Positions 16,946-25,986 of a DNA stretch of 64,000 nucleotides are shown in pieces. The notes under the pieces were generated by a model, which saw nothing but the letters and a program-made list of their open reading frames with translations, had not been told where the DNA came from and searched no databases. Each line of letters opens with the position of its first letter. Within the stretch, counting starts at the first letter, position 1. Source of the DNA: Pseudomonadales bacterium (GTDB lineage: Bacteria; Pseudomonadota; Gammaproteobacteria; Pseudomonadales; Halieaceae); the NCBI GenBank assembly GCA_024234815.1, contig JACKNO010000006.1, forward strand, positions 62,001-126,000, written 5' to 3'. The translations under genes and the position numbers were made by a program.

Positions 16946-17671
16946 ATGAAATTCATCAAACGACTTTGTATAGGAATCGTTACGCTGCTGGTCCTGGGCG
17001 TGATCGCGACGGGCCTGTGGATGGCAATTCCTTTCCCGATGCAACAGGACGCCATAGCGCAGGCGCTGGCCAGTGATAACCGGGTCCAGGTAACCCGGGG
17101 CGAGTACCTGGTGTTCTCCCCGGCCGGGTTCGCGCCGAAGCGCGGAATAATCTTCTACCCCGGTGGCAAAACCGATCCGGCAACTTTCGCCCCGATCTTC
17201 AGGCAACTGGCAGAGGCCGGCATACTGGTGGTTGCAGTGCCCATGCCGATCAATACCGCGTTCCTTGGCGTGGATAGCGCCACCGGGGTAATGCAGGCTT
17301 TTCCGGCGACCACACAATGGTACCTGGCGGGCCACTCACTTGGCGGCGTGGCCGCCGCGATGTATGCCCGGGATAATGCAGCCGCGCTGAAAGGCCTCAT
17401 TCTCTGGGCGTCCTACCCGCCGACAGACCTGAGTTCGCAGCCGCTTGAGGTGTTGTCGATCTATGCGCGCAATGATCTCAGTACCACGGTGGCTGACATC
17501 GAGCAGCACAAGGCACAGTTACCAGAGGGCACCATTTACACATTGATCGAAGGCAATCATTGGCAATTCGGGCACTTCAGCGATGAGCTGAACCAACAGG
17601 AGCAGAGCGTTTCCAGGCAGCAGCAACAGGCGGCCATTGTGGCTGCCACGCTACAGTTCACGGGCACGTAG
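16946..17671 (+). CDS. membrane-anchored alpha/beta hydrolase
   Basis: 241 residues. An N-terminal hydrophobic helix (about 7-28) anchors or exports the protein; an alpha/beta-hydrolase domain follows. The triad is visible: Ser in AGHSLGG, Asp in IYARNDL and His in EGNHWQFG. The inner ATG is chosen because CGGAG lies about nine bases before it. Family members cleave esters. Being at the membrane and next to RCCR-like and Rieske genes, it could remove an ester side chain (phytyl or methyl) from a chlorin, which is inference. Confidence 0.8.
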   Translation: MKFIKRLCIGIVTLLVLGVIATGLWMAIPFPMQQDAIAQALASDNRVQVTRGEYLVFSPAGFAPKRGIIFYPGGKTDPATFAPIFRQLAEAGILVVAVPMPINTAFLGVDSATGVMQAFPATTQWYLAGHSLGGVAAAMYARDNAAALKGLILWASYPPTDLSSQPLEVLSIYARNDLSTTVADIEQHKAQLPEGTIYTLIEGNHWQFGHFSDELNQQEQSVSRQQQQAAIVAATLQFTGT

Positions 17672-17694
17672 GCCTGCCCGGATCAGGCTCGCGA

Positions 17695-19215
17695 TCAAAC
17701 GTGGGCGTTCGGCGTGGGTCGCATCCCAGCCATACGGGGCCATATGCCGAAAGCCACGGCCCACAACAGGCCTGTAAGGACAAATACCTGCCACGCATCC
17801 ACGGATAATCCGTTCGCGCCGTTATAAATCGCCACGGGAATGGTCAACATACCAACGGCACTGGTCACCGCCACAAAGCCGTGAAAGAACTGGGCCCTGG
17901 TCTTCTGCAGCAACTCGTAAAAGTAGATGGTCAGGAAAACCGTGTTGAAGGACAAAAAGACCACCGGGTCACCCAGGCTGTAATACATGGCGATCACAAG
18001 GCCTATGCCCAGTGCAGCCCGGGCCATGTCACGACCGAAATCATGCCGGTGCAGAATGGGATAGGCGGCGGCAGTAAAGTAGGACAGGGCCAACACCCAG
18101 GGATGCCGGCCGAAACAGGCCACAATCATGGTGGCCATCGCCAGGCAGGCCATGGTGCCGAATACGGTATCGAAGTAACCTGGCTTTTCCCCGGTATTGT
18201 ACCAATGGTGTTCAAAGCTGTTCTGGGCTATCTCAAAAGCGCCCCCCAGCATCATCATCAGCGCGGCGAGGTAAAGCAGCGTGGGCATGTGCATGACCGT
18301 TTCCAGATAGGCCATGTTCTGCTGCACTACCGCCAGCATCAGCAATGGGCACAGCGCGGCAACAAGATGCGCGCCCAACACCCAGATTGCAGTACCGGCC
18401 GGCAGGCCGGTAGAGCGCAAGTATATGTCATTGCGCTTGTCTGCAGCCTCGTAGCCTGCAGCGCGCGCCCGGGCTGCGCCCAGCAGGCCCGGAGCCCTTC
18501 TGGCCGCCAGTGTTTCATCCGCGCACCAGGGCGAAGGCATGCGCATACTCACGGACGCACCCATCAACGCCCAGGTTTGCAGGCCGACAAATATCCAGTA
18601 ATTTCCGTAAATCGCGAAAAAAATCAGGCAAAAGGTGACGTTGGGTATGTGAGTCGCGGGAACTTTGACTGCTATGGACCAGGGGCAATCGTGTTCAGGA
18701 GAAATATAGACGTCCCAGCCGTAATCCTGCCACAACCACTGCCACATACTGATAATAAAATACGTAATCAGCCAGACGCCCCATATCGGCAGCGAGGGCA
18801 ACAGGCTTTGCACCATGTGCCAGAAAGCCAGGAACAGAAATCCTGACGCAAGCCCCCACAGGAGCCCAAAAAACAGCTGCGGCAGCAATTCGAGTTTACG
18901 TTCAAAACGAATGGTGAAGCGGCGCCAGATTACCCAGTAGCCGATGGTTACCAGCACAAACAGGCCAAAGGCCCAGGCTCGCCAGACCGGGTCGGCCAGC
19001 TGCCCAGGTGTCGCCAGCGGCTGGGAGAGTGCCGCTGGTATTGCGCCGCTGTACCAGGCCACCAGATAACAGAAACAGAAGTACATGCCGGCGCGCAGCC
19101 AGGAGGCCGCGGGTACGTAAACATTCTCCGGAAGATGCCGATACCTGGACAGGTATACCGCCAGAAGCAAAACTGCGGTGGCGGCAATTGCGACCGGAAA
19201 CCATTCAATACTCAA
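17695..19215 (-). CDS. large integral membrane protein of unknown function
   Basis: 506 residues with about eleven to thirteen hydrophobic segments and one longer soluble loop near residues 225-275. Conserved-looking polar spots inside the membrane part include SFEHHWYN and LHRHDFGRD, whose histidines could bind metal or heme. The start is TTG. It lies 54 bp after the Rieske oxygenase on the same strand and is probably co-transcribed with it. I do not recognise the family. A membrane electron donor or a transporter for the oxygenase substrate would fit the position. Confidence 0.65.
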   Translation of the reverse strand: MSIEWFPVAIAATAVLLLAVYLSRYRHLPENVYVPAASWLRAGMYFCFCYLVAWYSGAIPAALSQPLATPGQLADPVWRAWAFGLFVLVTIGYWVIWRRFTIRFERKLELLPQLFFGLLWGLASGFLFLAFWHMVQSLLPSLPIWGVWLITYFIISMWQWLWQDYGWDVYISPEHDCPWSIAVKVPATHIPNVTFCLIFFAIYGNYWIFVGLQTWALMGASVSMRMPSPWCADETLAARRAPGLLGAARARAAGYEAADKRNDIYLRSTGLPAGTAIWVLGAHLVAALCPLLMLAVVQQNMAYLETVMHMPTLLYLAALMMMLGGAFEIAQNSFEHHWYNTGEKPGYFDTVFGTMACLAMATMIVACFGRHPWVLALSYFTAAAYPILHRHDFGRDMARAALGIGLVIAMYYSLGDPVVFLSFNTVFLTIYFYELLQKTRAQFFHGFVAVTSAVGMLTIPVAIYNGANGLSVDAWQVFVLTGLLWAVAFGIWPRMAGMRPTPNAHV

Positions 19216-19269
19216 CGCACATGTCTTCCCCGCTACCGCAGATTCTTATCCAGGGACAGCACGATCGGC

Positions 19270-20433
19270 TCAGGCGGGCTCGGCTGTGGCGGATTCCTCC
19301 TCCGTGACTCGCCCGCGAACGGCAGGCTTGAGAGGAATGGTTTCCAACAGGGGGTCTATACCCTCCTCCCGCGTGACACTGCGCGAGGGAGATGGAATGG
19401 CGAATAACTTTTTGCCGCGATACTTCTCCACTTCATCGGTATCGATAAGCCAACCGCGCTGCTCGATCAGGTCCCGGCGCATCTTGCGGAAGGTGCTCAT
19501 GAAGCGGTCCGATTTGACCGACACTTCACCCTCCAGGTTCTCCGCCAGGTAGAAAGGCCGGGTCTCTTCCACGATGGCGGTGTCCTCCTGCAGCACTTTC
19601 TCCAGGCGTTTCAGCGAACCCTTATCAAAGAGGCGCCAGCGGAAGAAGTTGCGCACCTGCACAGCAAAGGTCCTGGTAGTGTGCTCGTCCACCGGGGTAT
19701 TGGCATCGAACATGACGATGTGCATCTTCGGGTTGGCCTCGATATGCATGCGCACAACGTGGCCCGACAGGTAAAACGTCGGGTGCACGATTGTCTTGGC
19801 CTTGTCCTTGCGGATGAAACGACGCAGGCCGCCCTTGAGTTGCGGCGGGTACATCTCGTTGGTGGAAGTGGCCCAGCCATCGTGGCGGTCCAGCTTGATG
19901 ATCTTGTTGCGCTGGGCGGTGTGCTTGTAGCCGAACATCGGATGCACAAAGGAAGCATGGGCAATATCAATACCGTTTTCCACGACCCGGCCTGCGTCTG
20001 CCTGCCAGGTCCATTCCGCCTTGACCGCGCGCCACTCGGGCTGGTCAAATTCCGGAAACGGAGGTATCGGGAAACGCTCGGATTCAGGTTGATCTCCGAG
20101 GAATACCCAGATCATGCCATAGCGCTCTTCGGTGGGGTAACTATCCACCCGGGCCTTGTCGGGGATCTTTCCCCCTTCCATTTCGGAGGGAATCACCACG
20201 CAGCGACCCTCGCCGTTGTACTGCCAGCCGTGATAGGGGCAGGTGACATTGCCATCCGTCACCCAGCCCTTGCTCAGGGAACCGCCGCGGTGCAGGCAGG
20301 TATCGGACAGACAGTGTGGTTTGCCCGCCTCATCACGAAACAGCACAAACTGCTGGCCCAGCAGTTTTACCCGAACCGGGTCCTTACCGACCTTGTCGGC
20401 CCATTCAGCCACGTACCAAAGATTAATTAACAC
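19270..20433 (-). CDS. Rieske non-heme iron oxygenase (PaO/VanA-like)
   Basis: 387 residues. The Rieske centre is complete: Cys46-x-His48 and Cys65-x2-His68 (TCPYHGWQY). The mononuclear iron ligands follow as Asp156, His159 and His164 (DIAHASFVH). The oxygenase needs ferredoxin and a reductase, neither encoded here. Context with RCCR-like and chlorophyll b reductase-like genes points to macrocycle opening as done by pheophorbide a oxygenase, but the C-terminal CxxC typical of plant PaO/Tic55 is not seen, so it could be a different member of the broad family. Start is GTG with GAGGAAGG upstream. An FNR-like box lies in its promoter. Confidence 0.8.
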   Translation of the reverse strand: MLINLWYVAEWADKVGKDPVRVKLLGQQFVLFRDEAGKPHCLSDTCLHRGGSLSKGWVTDGNVTCPYHGWQYNGEGRCVVIPSEMEGGKIPDKARVDSYPTEERYGMIWVFLGDQPESERFPIPPFPEFDQPEWRAVKAEWTWQADAGRVVENGIDIAHASFVHPMFGYKHTAQRNKIIKLDRHDGWATSTNEMYPPQLKGGLRRFIRKDKAKTIVHPTFYLSGHVVRMHIEANPKMHIVMFDANTPVDEHTTRTFAVQVRNFFRWRLFDKGSLKRLEKVLQEDTAIVEETRPFYLAENLEGEVSVKSDRFMSTFRKMRRDLIEQRGWLIDTDEVEKYRGKKLFAIPSPSRSVTREEGIDPLLETIPLKPAVRGRVTEEESATAEPA

Positions 20434-20503
20434 CTGACCTTCCTCGCTGTTAAATCACCGCTATGCTCGTCCGCCATTATTCTGGCATATTGGTCGAATT
20501 ATC

Positions 20504-20517
20504 GTGATATTTATCAA
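20504..20517. promoter_or_regulatory. FNR-like box between Rieske and chlorophyllase-like genes
   Basis: GTGAT-ATTT-ATCAA matches the FNR consensus at nine of ten positions. It also contains a TGATA-TT-TATCA palindrome. It lies about 77 bp before the Rieske gene start and about 84 bp before the hydrolase ATG, so it could act on both. Confidence 0.5.
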
Positions 20518-20594
20518 TTTTTTCCGTGATAGCCCTGTCCGCACAGGTGCCCGACCACGCGCTACCCAACGCTCACAGTCAGTAGGAAACAAGC

Positions 20595-21578
20595 ATGATT
20601 ACCCGAGCCATCTATCGCGCCATCAGCATCCCCGGCGCCCCAGCGCCCTACGACAGGGCCAGCCTCAAGTTGTATTACCCCGCCCGCCGCCAGGACACCG
20701 AGGAGGAACGCAACACCGGCGTGGTAGCGGCCGACACCTCCGGGACTCCCTTCCCGGTGGTCATAATGATGCCCGGCATCAATGTGGGACCGGAGGCCTA
20801 TGGCTGGCTGGCACGGCACCTGGCCGGCCAGGGAGTGGTCACCGTGACCTACACCCTGATTGCGGAGGAAATGCCGGGCTATATCAGCCTGACGCCGGGC
20901 TTGTCCCTGGCGGCACTCGCCCCCGGGTCCTGCGGGCGGCAACCCTCGGCCACGGCAGTCGCCCCCATCCTCGAGGACCTGGCAAAGGTAAACGACAAAG
21001 GCGTACTGGCGGGCAAACTGGACCTGGCCCGGGTCGTGCTGGGCGGGCACTCGGCGGGTGGCACCGTGGCCCTGCTGAACGCGCGGCCGGACTGGTTTCC
21101 AGGGGTCTGCGCCGCCTTCAGTTACGGCGCACACACCGGCGCGGCCACGGCTTTGGGATACGCGGCGGACAGCATGTTCGACACACCCTCCCAACTGCCC
21201 ACCCTCATCATCGGCGGCAGCCGCGACGGCTGTATCGCCAACAGCGGCGCACGCTACGGTGAGGGCGACGCCAGCGCTTCCGGGCGGGTGGAGAAAACCT
21301 TTGACGTAGCGCTCAGTTCGAGCCGGGGCGACTGCTACCTGGCGGTCATCGAGGGCGCCAATCATTTTTCCCTGGCCTGGCCCCTGGACGACACCACCGG
21401 GCGGCCTTTTATTGACCTGCCTACTACCGAGCCCGACGAGAGCCTGCGGCAATTGCTGGCGGAGTTGATCGGCCAGTTTGTGCGCGCCAGTTGCACAGGT
21501 GATACCGATGCTCGCAGCTCGCTTGAGCAGTCATTGCTGCAGGGCCACCCACTGGTGAAGCGCGGTGCACGGCGCTGA
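20595..21578 (+). CDS. alpha/beta hydrolase, chlorophyllase/dienelactone-hydrolase-like
   Basis: 327 residues, no signal peptide. The order fits the chlorophyllase/PAF-acetylhydrolase clan: a strand PFPVVIMMPG followed by a Tyr-Gly-Trp-Leu helix and LAGQGVVTVTYTL, the nucleophile GGHSAGG, Asp in GGSRDG, and His in GANHFSLAW. Chlorophyllases cut the phytyl ester. It is divergent from the Rieske oxygenase and shares its FNR-like box. Cysteine content is rather high for the family (at least six residues). A different lipid or polyester substrate remains possible. Confidence 0.75.
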   Translation: MITRAIYRAISIPGAPAPYDRASLKLYYPARRQDTEEERNTGVVAADTSGTPFPVVIMMPGINVGPEAYGWLARHLAGQGVVTVTYTLIAEEMPGYISLTPGLSLAALAPGSCGRQPSATAVAPILEDLAKVNDKGVLAGKLDLARVVLGGHSAGGTVALLNARPDWFPGVCAAFSYGAHTGAATALGYAADSMFDTPSQLPTLIIGGSRDGCIANSGARYGEGDASASGRVEKTFDVALSSSRGDCYLAVIEGANHFSLAWPLDDTTGRPFIDLPTTEPDESLRQLLAELIGQFVRASCTGDTDARSSLEQSLLQGHPLVKRGARR

Positions 21579-21798
21579 ACAACGGACCCCGAGGGGACGG
21601 TCGCCGTCGCGCCCGCAAGATTTGACAAAACGCAAAGACCCGCAGGGGGTATACATACACCATTGGGCCTGCTAAAAACCTGGTTTCACCTGCCGCACAG
21701 GCAGCGGCCGGCTAATCGGGGCTGACTCCCTCGCGGGATTCATTCAGCCAAAAAAGTTCAGACTCGCGGCGCGAAGCCGCCACCAGAAAGGAATAACC

Positions 21799-22770
21799 AT
21801 GTCCGGAGACAAACAACCCAGCAACTGGCAAAAGGCTATCGACGGACAGTGGCATGGCTGCCCTTCCCTTTTCGAGCACGACGGCACCCACGTGGGCATC
21901 AACAAGGTCAGCCGCGCCAGCGAGTTCAAGGACGGCCGCACCACCTACTGGATGGATACCCGCTTCGACGCCACCGGGCCGCTGATGGACCGCTTCGAGA
22001 TCGGCGCCAGGATGGAGTTCGGGGTCATTGATTCAGACCAGGACCGCATTTATACCGGCCCGGATTTCGTCGGCTCGGGCCGACCCTACGGCCTGCTGGT
22101 CGACTCCAACTACTACTCGCCGGGATGGAACGTCAACCTGCGCACGGTTAACCACGTGGTCCCGGATCTCGGCTTGCAGGTGTATTCCTCCCAGCTATTC
22201 GAGGCCGACACGCTGGTCGGGGTATTCAATGGCCTGTATGTCGTCACCCAGGATTACGACAGCAATCCCGCCACGCAGAAGATGGTGGAAGAGTTCATAG
22301 AGAAGGAAAAACTGCAGGGCAAGAAGCCCTTCAACCTGCCGGTCAAGAACGAGGGAGTTTTCCGTGGCGAGTTCGAGGTCTACAACGACCGCCAGGAGCT
22401 GGTCGGTCACAACAGGGTTACCGTAACCCACCGCCCGATCAATCTGTTGCATTCGGAACAGACCATTGAAATCGAAGGCGTGATCAACCGCAAGTGGACC
22501 GCCATGCGCACCCGCAACGGCGGCAGCCACCAGTTCCACGGCCCCGACCTGCACGGCAACGGCAAATCCTACGGCCGCTACCTGTACTCCATCCGCCATG
22601 TGTTCGGCGAGTCTTTCAAGATCTGGTCGCGGGAGACCGTGGTGGACGAGGACTACACCATGGTTTGCGTCTGGCAGTTCCTGAAATCCGGGAAGGAGCA
22701 GTACACCACCTTCGGCGTGTTGCGCTTCGAGCCCGGCGAAAACGTGCTCGCCGCGAAATACGTGGATTAA
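21799..22770 (+). CDS. beta-rich protein of unknown function
   Basis: 323 residues without signal peptide or membrane helix. It has many aromatic-flanked beta strands (TTYWMDTRFDATG, YGLLVDSNYYSPGW, FEVYNDRQELVGHNRVTVT) and looks like one or two lipocalin-type barrels. No catalytic motif is recognised. AAAGGA precedes the ATG. It lies 220 bp after the chlorophyllase-like gene and just before the FNR-type regulator gene. A ligand-binding role for a hydrophobic intermediate is a guess from context. Confidence 0.65.
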   Translation: MSGDKQPSNWQKAIDGQWHGCPSLFEHDGTHVGINKVSRASEFKDGRTTYWMDTRFDATGPLMDRFEIGARMEFGVIDSDQDRIYTGPDFVGSGRPYGLLVDSNYYSPGWNVNLRTVNHVVPDLGLQVYSSQLFEADTLVGVFNGLYVVTQDYDSNPATQKMVEEFIEKEKLQGKKPFNLPVKNEGVFRGEFEVYNDRQELVGHNRVTVTHRPINLLHSEQTIEIEGVINRKWTAMRTRNGGSHQFHGPDLHGNGKSYGRYLYSIRHVFGESFKIWSRETVVDEDYTMVCVWQFLKSGKEQYTTFGVLRFEPGENVLAAKYVD

Positions 22771-22805
22771 AACCCGACTTCACACCCCCCACGCAATGCC
22801 ACACC

Positions 22806-22825
22806 GGGGCTGGTCAGCCAGCCCC
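22806..22825 (+). terminator. hairpin after the beta-rich protein gene
   Basis: GGGGCTGG-TCAG-CCAGCCCC, a perfect 8-bp stem with a 4-base loop, lies 35 bp after the stop codon. It lacks a T-run, so it may be a weak terminator or lie in the leader of the regulator gene. Confidence 0.4.
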
Positions 22826-22863
22826 GAGTTCATTACCATGCATCAGCACTCCCAGCGTGAGCA

Positions 22864-23553
22864 TTGGTATTGAGCCTCCGGCCCGACTACACCGACGAAC
22901 CCGACCTGACCATCTACTCCGGCCTGTCCGTCGCCGAAATTAACCAGTTGGACGCACTGGTAATCCAGCGCACGCTACAGGCTGGTGACTATCTCTTCCA
23001 CCAGCACACCCAGGCCCGCTCGGTGTATATGCTGGAAGCGGGCATGCTGATGATGGAACGTTCCTCATCCACCGGCAGGCGTCAGGTGATGGCATTCATG
23101 CACCCCGGCAACTTCATCGGTATCACGCACCGGGAACACTACGAGTTCACGGTGTCGGCCCTCACCAGGGCGACGGTTCGCGACATTCCCCTGAAACCCT
23201 TTACGGCCCTGCAGGACGCCCTGCCGCAACTGAAGGACAACGTGCGCCGCATCGGCGGCAACATCCTCGCCCACACCCTGGACCAGGTGTTTGCCCTCGG
23301 CCAGAAAAAAGCGGATGAGCGGGTGTGTTTCCTGCTGAAACAATTGTCGGGCCGCCTGCCCCGGCAGCAGGCCCACATGATCGAGTTGATGATGACGCGC
23401 CAGGACATCGCCGACTACCTGGGTCTCACCATCGAGACGGTAAGCCGCGCCTTCGGCAAGCTCAAGCGCGAGGGCATCATTGATATCTACTCGGCTCACA
23501 CCGTGGAGATTCTGGACGCGGATACGCTGGCTGAACTGGCCCTGGCCGACTGA
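22864..23553 (+). CDS. Crp/Fnr-family transcription regulator
   Basis: 229 residues: an N-terminal cyclic-nucleotide-binding-like beta barrel (about 15-120), a dimer helix, and a C-terminal winged helix-turn-helix (about 175-205). The recognition helix reads IETVSRAFGKL with Glu191, Ser194 and Arg195, the residues that FNR uses to read TTGAT half-sites. The only cysteine is Cys155, so no oxygen-sensing iron-sulfur cluster is expected; heme, a bilin or a small molecule may be the effector. The start appears to be TTG, with no better in-frame ATG upstream. FNR boxes lie before the RCCR-like and Rieske genes. Confidence 0.88.
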   Translation: MVLSLRPDYTDEPDLTIYSGLSVAEINQLDALVIQRTLQAGDYLFHQHTQARSVYMLEAGMLMMERSSSTGRRQVMAFMHPGNFIGITHREHYEFTVSALTRATVRDIPLKPFTALQDALPQLKDNVRRIGGNILAHTLDQVFALGQKKADERVCFLLKQLSGRLPRQQAHMIELMMTRQDIADYLGLTIETVSRAFGKLKREGIIDIYSAHTVEILDADTLAELALAD

Positions 23554-23576
23554 ACGACCGCCGCGGTGCGGCGCTA

Positions 23577-24221
23577 TCAGCGGCTAAAAAACGCGGCGAC
23601 GGCTTTGCGCATTTCCGCTGAGCCGGCGGCCACTGCCGGGTCCGCGCAAACCCACTCCCACCAGGCGCCGACGCGCGGATAATCCGCCAGCAGATTCTCC
23701 CGACCAAACATCGGCGCCAGCAACAACACGTAGTCGATGCTTGGCGCCAGGGTAATATCCCCCAGGTGTAGCTGGCGCTCCCGAAAATCGGGCAGGAACT
23801 CCAACAGCCGCTCCAACCGTGCCAGCTCTGTTTCCAGCGCCGCCAGTTGCTCCCCCGCCCCCTCGGTGCCTCCCGGCCTGGAAACCCGTGCGAACAACGG
23901 GAACAGCGCACCCGGACCGAGGTAGGTGTCGGTGTAGCGCGCCAGCAGTTGCATGTGGGCACAGGCCCTGGCGCCCTGCGGGCGCAAGGGCAGGGCCGGC
24001 ATGACATCTTCGAGGTATTCCATAATCACCCATGAATCGGGTAGCTGGCTGCCGTCGTCCAGTTCCAGCACCGGGATCTTGCCCAGCGGAAAACGCTGGA
24101 TAAACTCGGGACTGCCCAGAGCGACCGGCGGCGCTTCGATAGCCACATCCAGCTCCTTTTTGCGGATTTGCACACGCACTCGCGTGGCGTAGGGAGAGTG
24201 ATCAAGGTTGTAGAGCTTCAA
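23577..24221 (-). CDS. glutathione S-transferase
   Basis: 214 residues with an N-terminal thioredoxin-like domain starting KLYNLDHSPYATRVRV and containing the glutathione-site motif GKIPVLELDDGSQLPDS (about 48-64), then a C-terminal helical domain. Family members conjugate glutathione to electrophiles or isomerise unsaturated diacids, as maleylacetoacetate isomerase does. The start reads TTG. It is divergent from the imide-block genes and shares their AT-rich promoter, so isomerisation or detoxification of a maleic-type product fits but is not shown. Confidence 0.85.
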   Translation of the reverse strand: MKLYNLDHSPYATRVRVQIRKKELDVAIEAPPVALGSPEFIQRFPLGKIPVLELDDGSQLPDSWVIMEYLEDVMPALPLRPQGARACAHMQLLARYTDTYLGPGALFPLFARVSRPGGTEGAGEQLAALETELARLERLLEFLPDFRERQLHLGDITLAPSIDYVLLLAPMFGRENLLADYPRVGAWWEWVCADPAVAAGSAEMRKAVAAFFSR

Positions 24222-24297
24222 GGCTGATTCTCGCTTTCGTTGTTACCACGAAGACGCACCAGCGCGGGTAAAAACCGCGCCACGGTGCCCCAATTCA

Positions 24298-24330
24298 CTA
24301 TATACTATAATGACATAGTTATATATCTTT
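24298..24330. promoter_or_regulatory. AT-rich divergent promoter with inverted repeat
   Basis: A very AT-rich stretch holding ACTAT-AATGAC-ATAGT (24304-24319) followed by TATATATC lies between the glutathione transferase gene and the imide-block amidase gene. It resembles the other AT-rich promoter elements of the window without containing the exact TGATATATCA palindrome. Confidence 0.4.
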
Positions 24331-24380
24331 TACCCCGCCCCTGAACCTGAAAACCACAGAAAACGCCTGCGGAGAGAGCA

Positions 24381-25046
24381 ATGGAAACATCGAGTAAAAC
24401 GGCACGGGAAATCTACCAGGACATCAGGAACAACCCCGCGCGCAAACGCTTCGGCTTCGGCGACAAGGCGGTACTGGTCAACATCGACCCGCAGAAGGCC
24501 TACACCCGCACCGACCTGTTTGCCACGGCCTATGAAACCGACCCGCGCCAGCTCGAATACGTCAACAAACTGGCGGCGATGTTTCGCCAGCTAGGCTGGC
24601 CAGTGGTCTGGACCCACGTCGCCTACATGGAATCCGCGGAGGACGCCGGCATCTGGGGTACCCGCACAGACACCCCCGACTCCCTGCAGAATATCAAATT
24701 TGGTTCCGAGCGCAGCGAGTTCGATGATCGACTGGACATCGATCACGTAAAGGACGTTATCTACCTCAAAAAAATGCCCTCGGCGTTCTTTGAAACCCAA
24801 CTGCAATCACTGCTGGTGTGGCACAAGGTCGATACGGTCATCCTCACCGGCGGCTCCACCTCGGGTTGTATTCGCGCCACCGCCGTGGACAGCCTGTCGC
24901 GGGGCTACCGCACCATCGTGCCCGAAGAGTGTGTGGCGGATAAGCATGAGAGCTACCATTTCGCGAACCTGACGGATCTGTCACTCAAGTACGCCGACGT
25001 ACTGACGGTACAGGAGGTATTCGATTGGCTGGAGAAACAGTCGTGA
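24381..25046 (+). CDS. isochorismatase-fold amidohydrolase, maleamate/carbamoylsarcosine amidase-like
   Basis: 221 residues. The triad of the N-carbamoylsarcosine amidase/maleamate amidase group is seen: Asp36 (LVNIDPQKAY), Lys130 or 131 (LKKMPSAFF) and Cys163 (GGSTSGCIRAT). It is the first gene of the imide block and overlaps the following imide-hydrolase-like gene by 4 bp (GTGA). This fits opening of an imide to a half-amide by the next two genes and removal of the amide by this enzyme, giving a maleate-type diacid and ammonia. GGAGAGAG precedes the ATG. The alkyl groups on the substrate are inferred from the tetrapyrrole context. Confidence 0.85.
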   Translation: METSSKTAREIYQDIRNNPARKRFGFGDKAVLVNIDPQKAYTRTDLFATAYETDPRQLEYVNKLAAMFRQLGWPVVWTHVAYMESAEDAGIWGTRTDTPDSLQNIKFGSERSEFDDRLDIDHVKDVIYLKKMPSAFFETQLQSLLVWHKVDTVILTGGSTSGCIRATAVDSLSRGYRTIVPEECVADKHESYHFANLTDLSLKYADVLTVQEVFDWLEKQS

Positions 25047-25984
25047 AGGCCGATCCCGGGTTCTACGATTATTGGCCCTACGAAAACCGGCCCAGGATCA
25101 GCTGGCCCGACGGCGCCCGGGTGGCATTCTGGGTGGCGCCCAACATCGAGTTCTACGAACTCGACCCGCCGCCCAACCCCCAGCGCAAGGCCTGGCCCCA
25201 ACCCTATCCCGCCCTGCCAGGCTACAGCATCCGCGACTACGGCAACCGGGTGGGCCACATGCGGCAGATGGCACTGCTGGAAAAATACGGGGTGCGCGGC
25301 TCCATCTCCCTGTCCACCGCGCTGTGTGATCACCACCCGGAAATCATCCGCATGTGCGCCGAACGCGAATGGGAGTTTTTCAGCCACGGCATCTACAACA
25401 CGCGCTACACCTACGGCATGTCCGAGGCGCAGGAGCGGGAGATGATTCGCGACTCTATCGAGAGCATCCACAAACACACCGGCCAGCACTGCGCCGGCTA
25501 CCTTGCCCCCGCACTCTCCCACTCGGAACTCACCCTGGACCTGTTCGCCGAGGTGGGCAGCGAGCTGTTCGGGGACGACGCCGGCTTCTACACCTGCGAC
25601 CTGTTTCACGACGACCAGCCCACCCCCATCAACACCCGCAGCGGCAAGGCCTTCGCCTCCATTCCCTACTCCCTGGAGATGAACGACACCATCGCATACG
25701 TGGTAAACAAAATTGAACCGCGCCGTTACGGACAGATGCTAAAGGACAACTTCGACCGGCTTTACCAGGAAGGCGCCAACTCCGGCACGGTAATGTGCAT
25801 ACCCACTCACAACTACCAGGTGAGCTGCCCCCACCGCATGCGCGCCTTTGAAGAGGCCCTGGAATACATCACCGGGCACAGCGAAGTCTGGGTGACCACC
25901 GGGCGTGCGATTGCCCGCCACTTCATCGACAACCACTACCAGCAAAGCGTGGCCGATATCGCCGCCCGCAGCGGGGTAAACTGA
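25043..25984 (+). CDS. polysaccharide-deacetylase-fold hydrolase, allantoinase/cyclic imide hydrolase-like
   Basis: 313 residues in the PuuE-type allantoinase branch of the NodB-fold family. Typical stretches are WPDGARVAFWVAPNIEFYE and RDYGNRVGHMRQMALLEKYG near the N-terminus, then FFSHGIYNTRYTYG and CIPTHNYQVSCPHRM. No signal peptide is present, which argues against cell-wall deacetylation. The GTG start overlaps the stop of the amidase gene and has GGAG eight bases upstream; a TTG six codons earlier is the alternative. Cyclic-imide hydrolases of this fold open maleimide- or succinimide-type rings. A dialkylmaleimide substrate is inferred. Confidence 0.78.
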   Translation: MKADPGFYDYWPYENRPRISWPDGARVAFWVAPNIEFYELDPPPNPQRKAWPQPYPALPGYSIRDYGNRVGHMRQMALLEKYGVRGSISLSTALCDHHPEIIRMCAEREWEFFSHGIYNTRYTYGMSEAQEREMIRDSIESIHKHTGQHCAGYLAPALSHSELTLDLFAEVGSELFGDDAGFYTCDLFHDDQPTPINTRSGKAFASIPYSLEMNDTIAYVVNKIEPRRYGQMLKDNFDRLYQEGANSGTVMCIPTHNYQVSCPHRMRAFEEALEYITGHSEVWVTTGRAIARHFIDNHYQQSVADIAARSGVN

Positions 25985-25986
25985 AC

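Noticed and set aside
21622..21655. Sigma-70 promoter TTGACA with TATACA before the beta-rich protein gene
   Set aside because: The spacer is about 22 bp, too long for a standard promoter.
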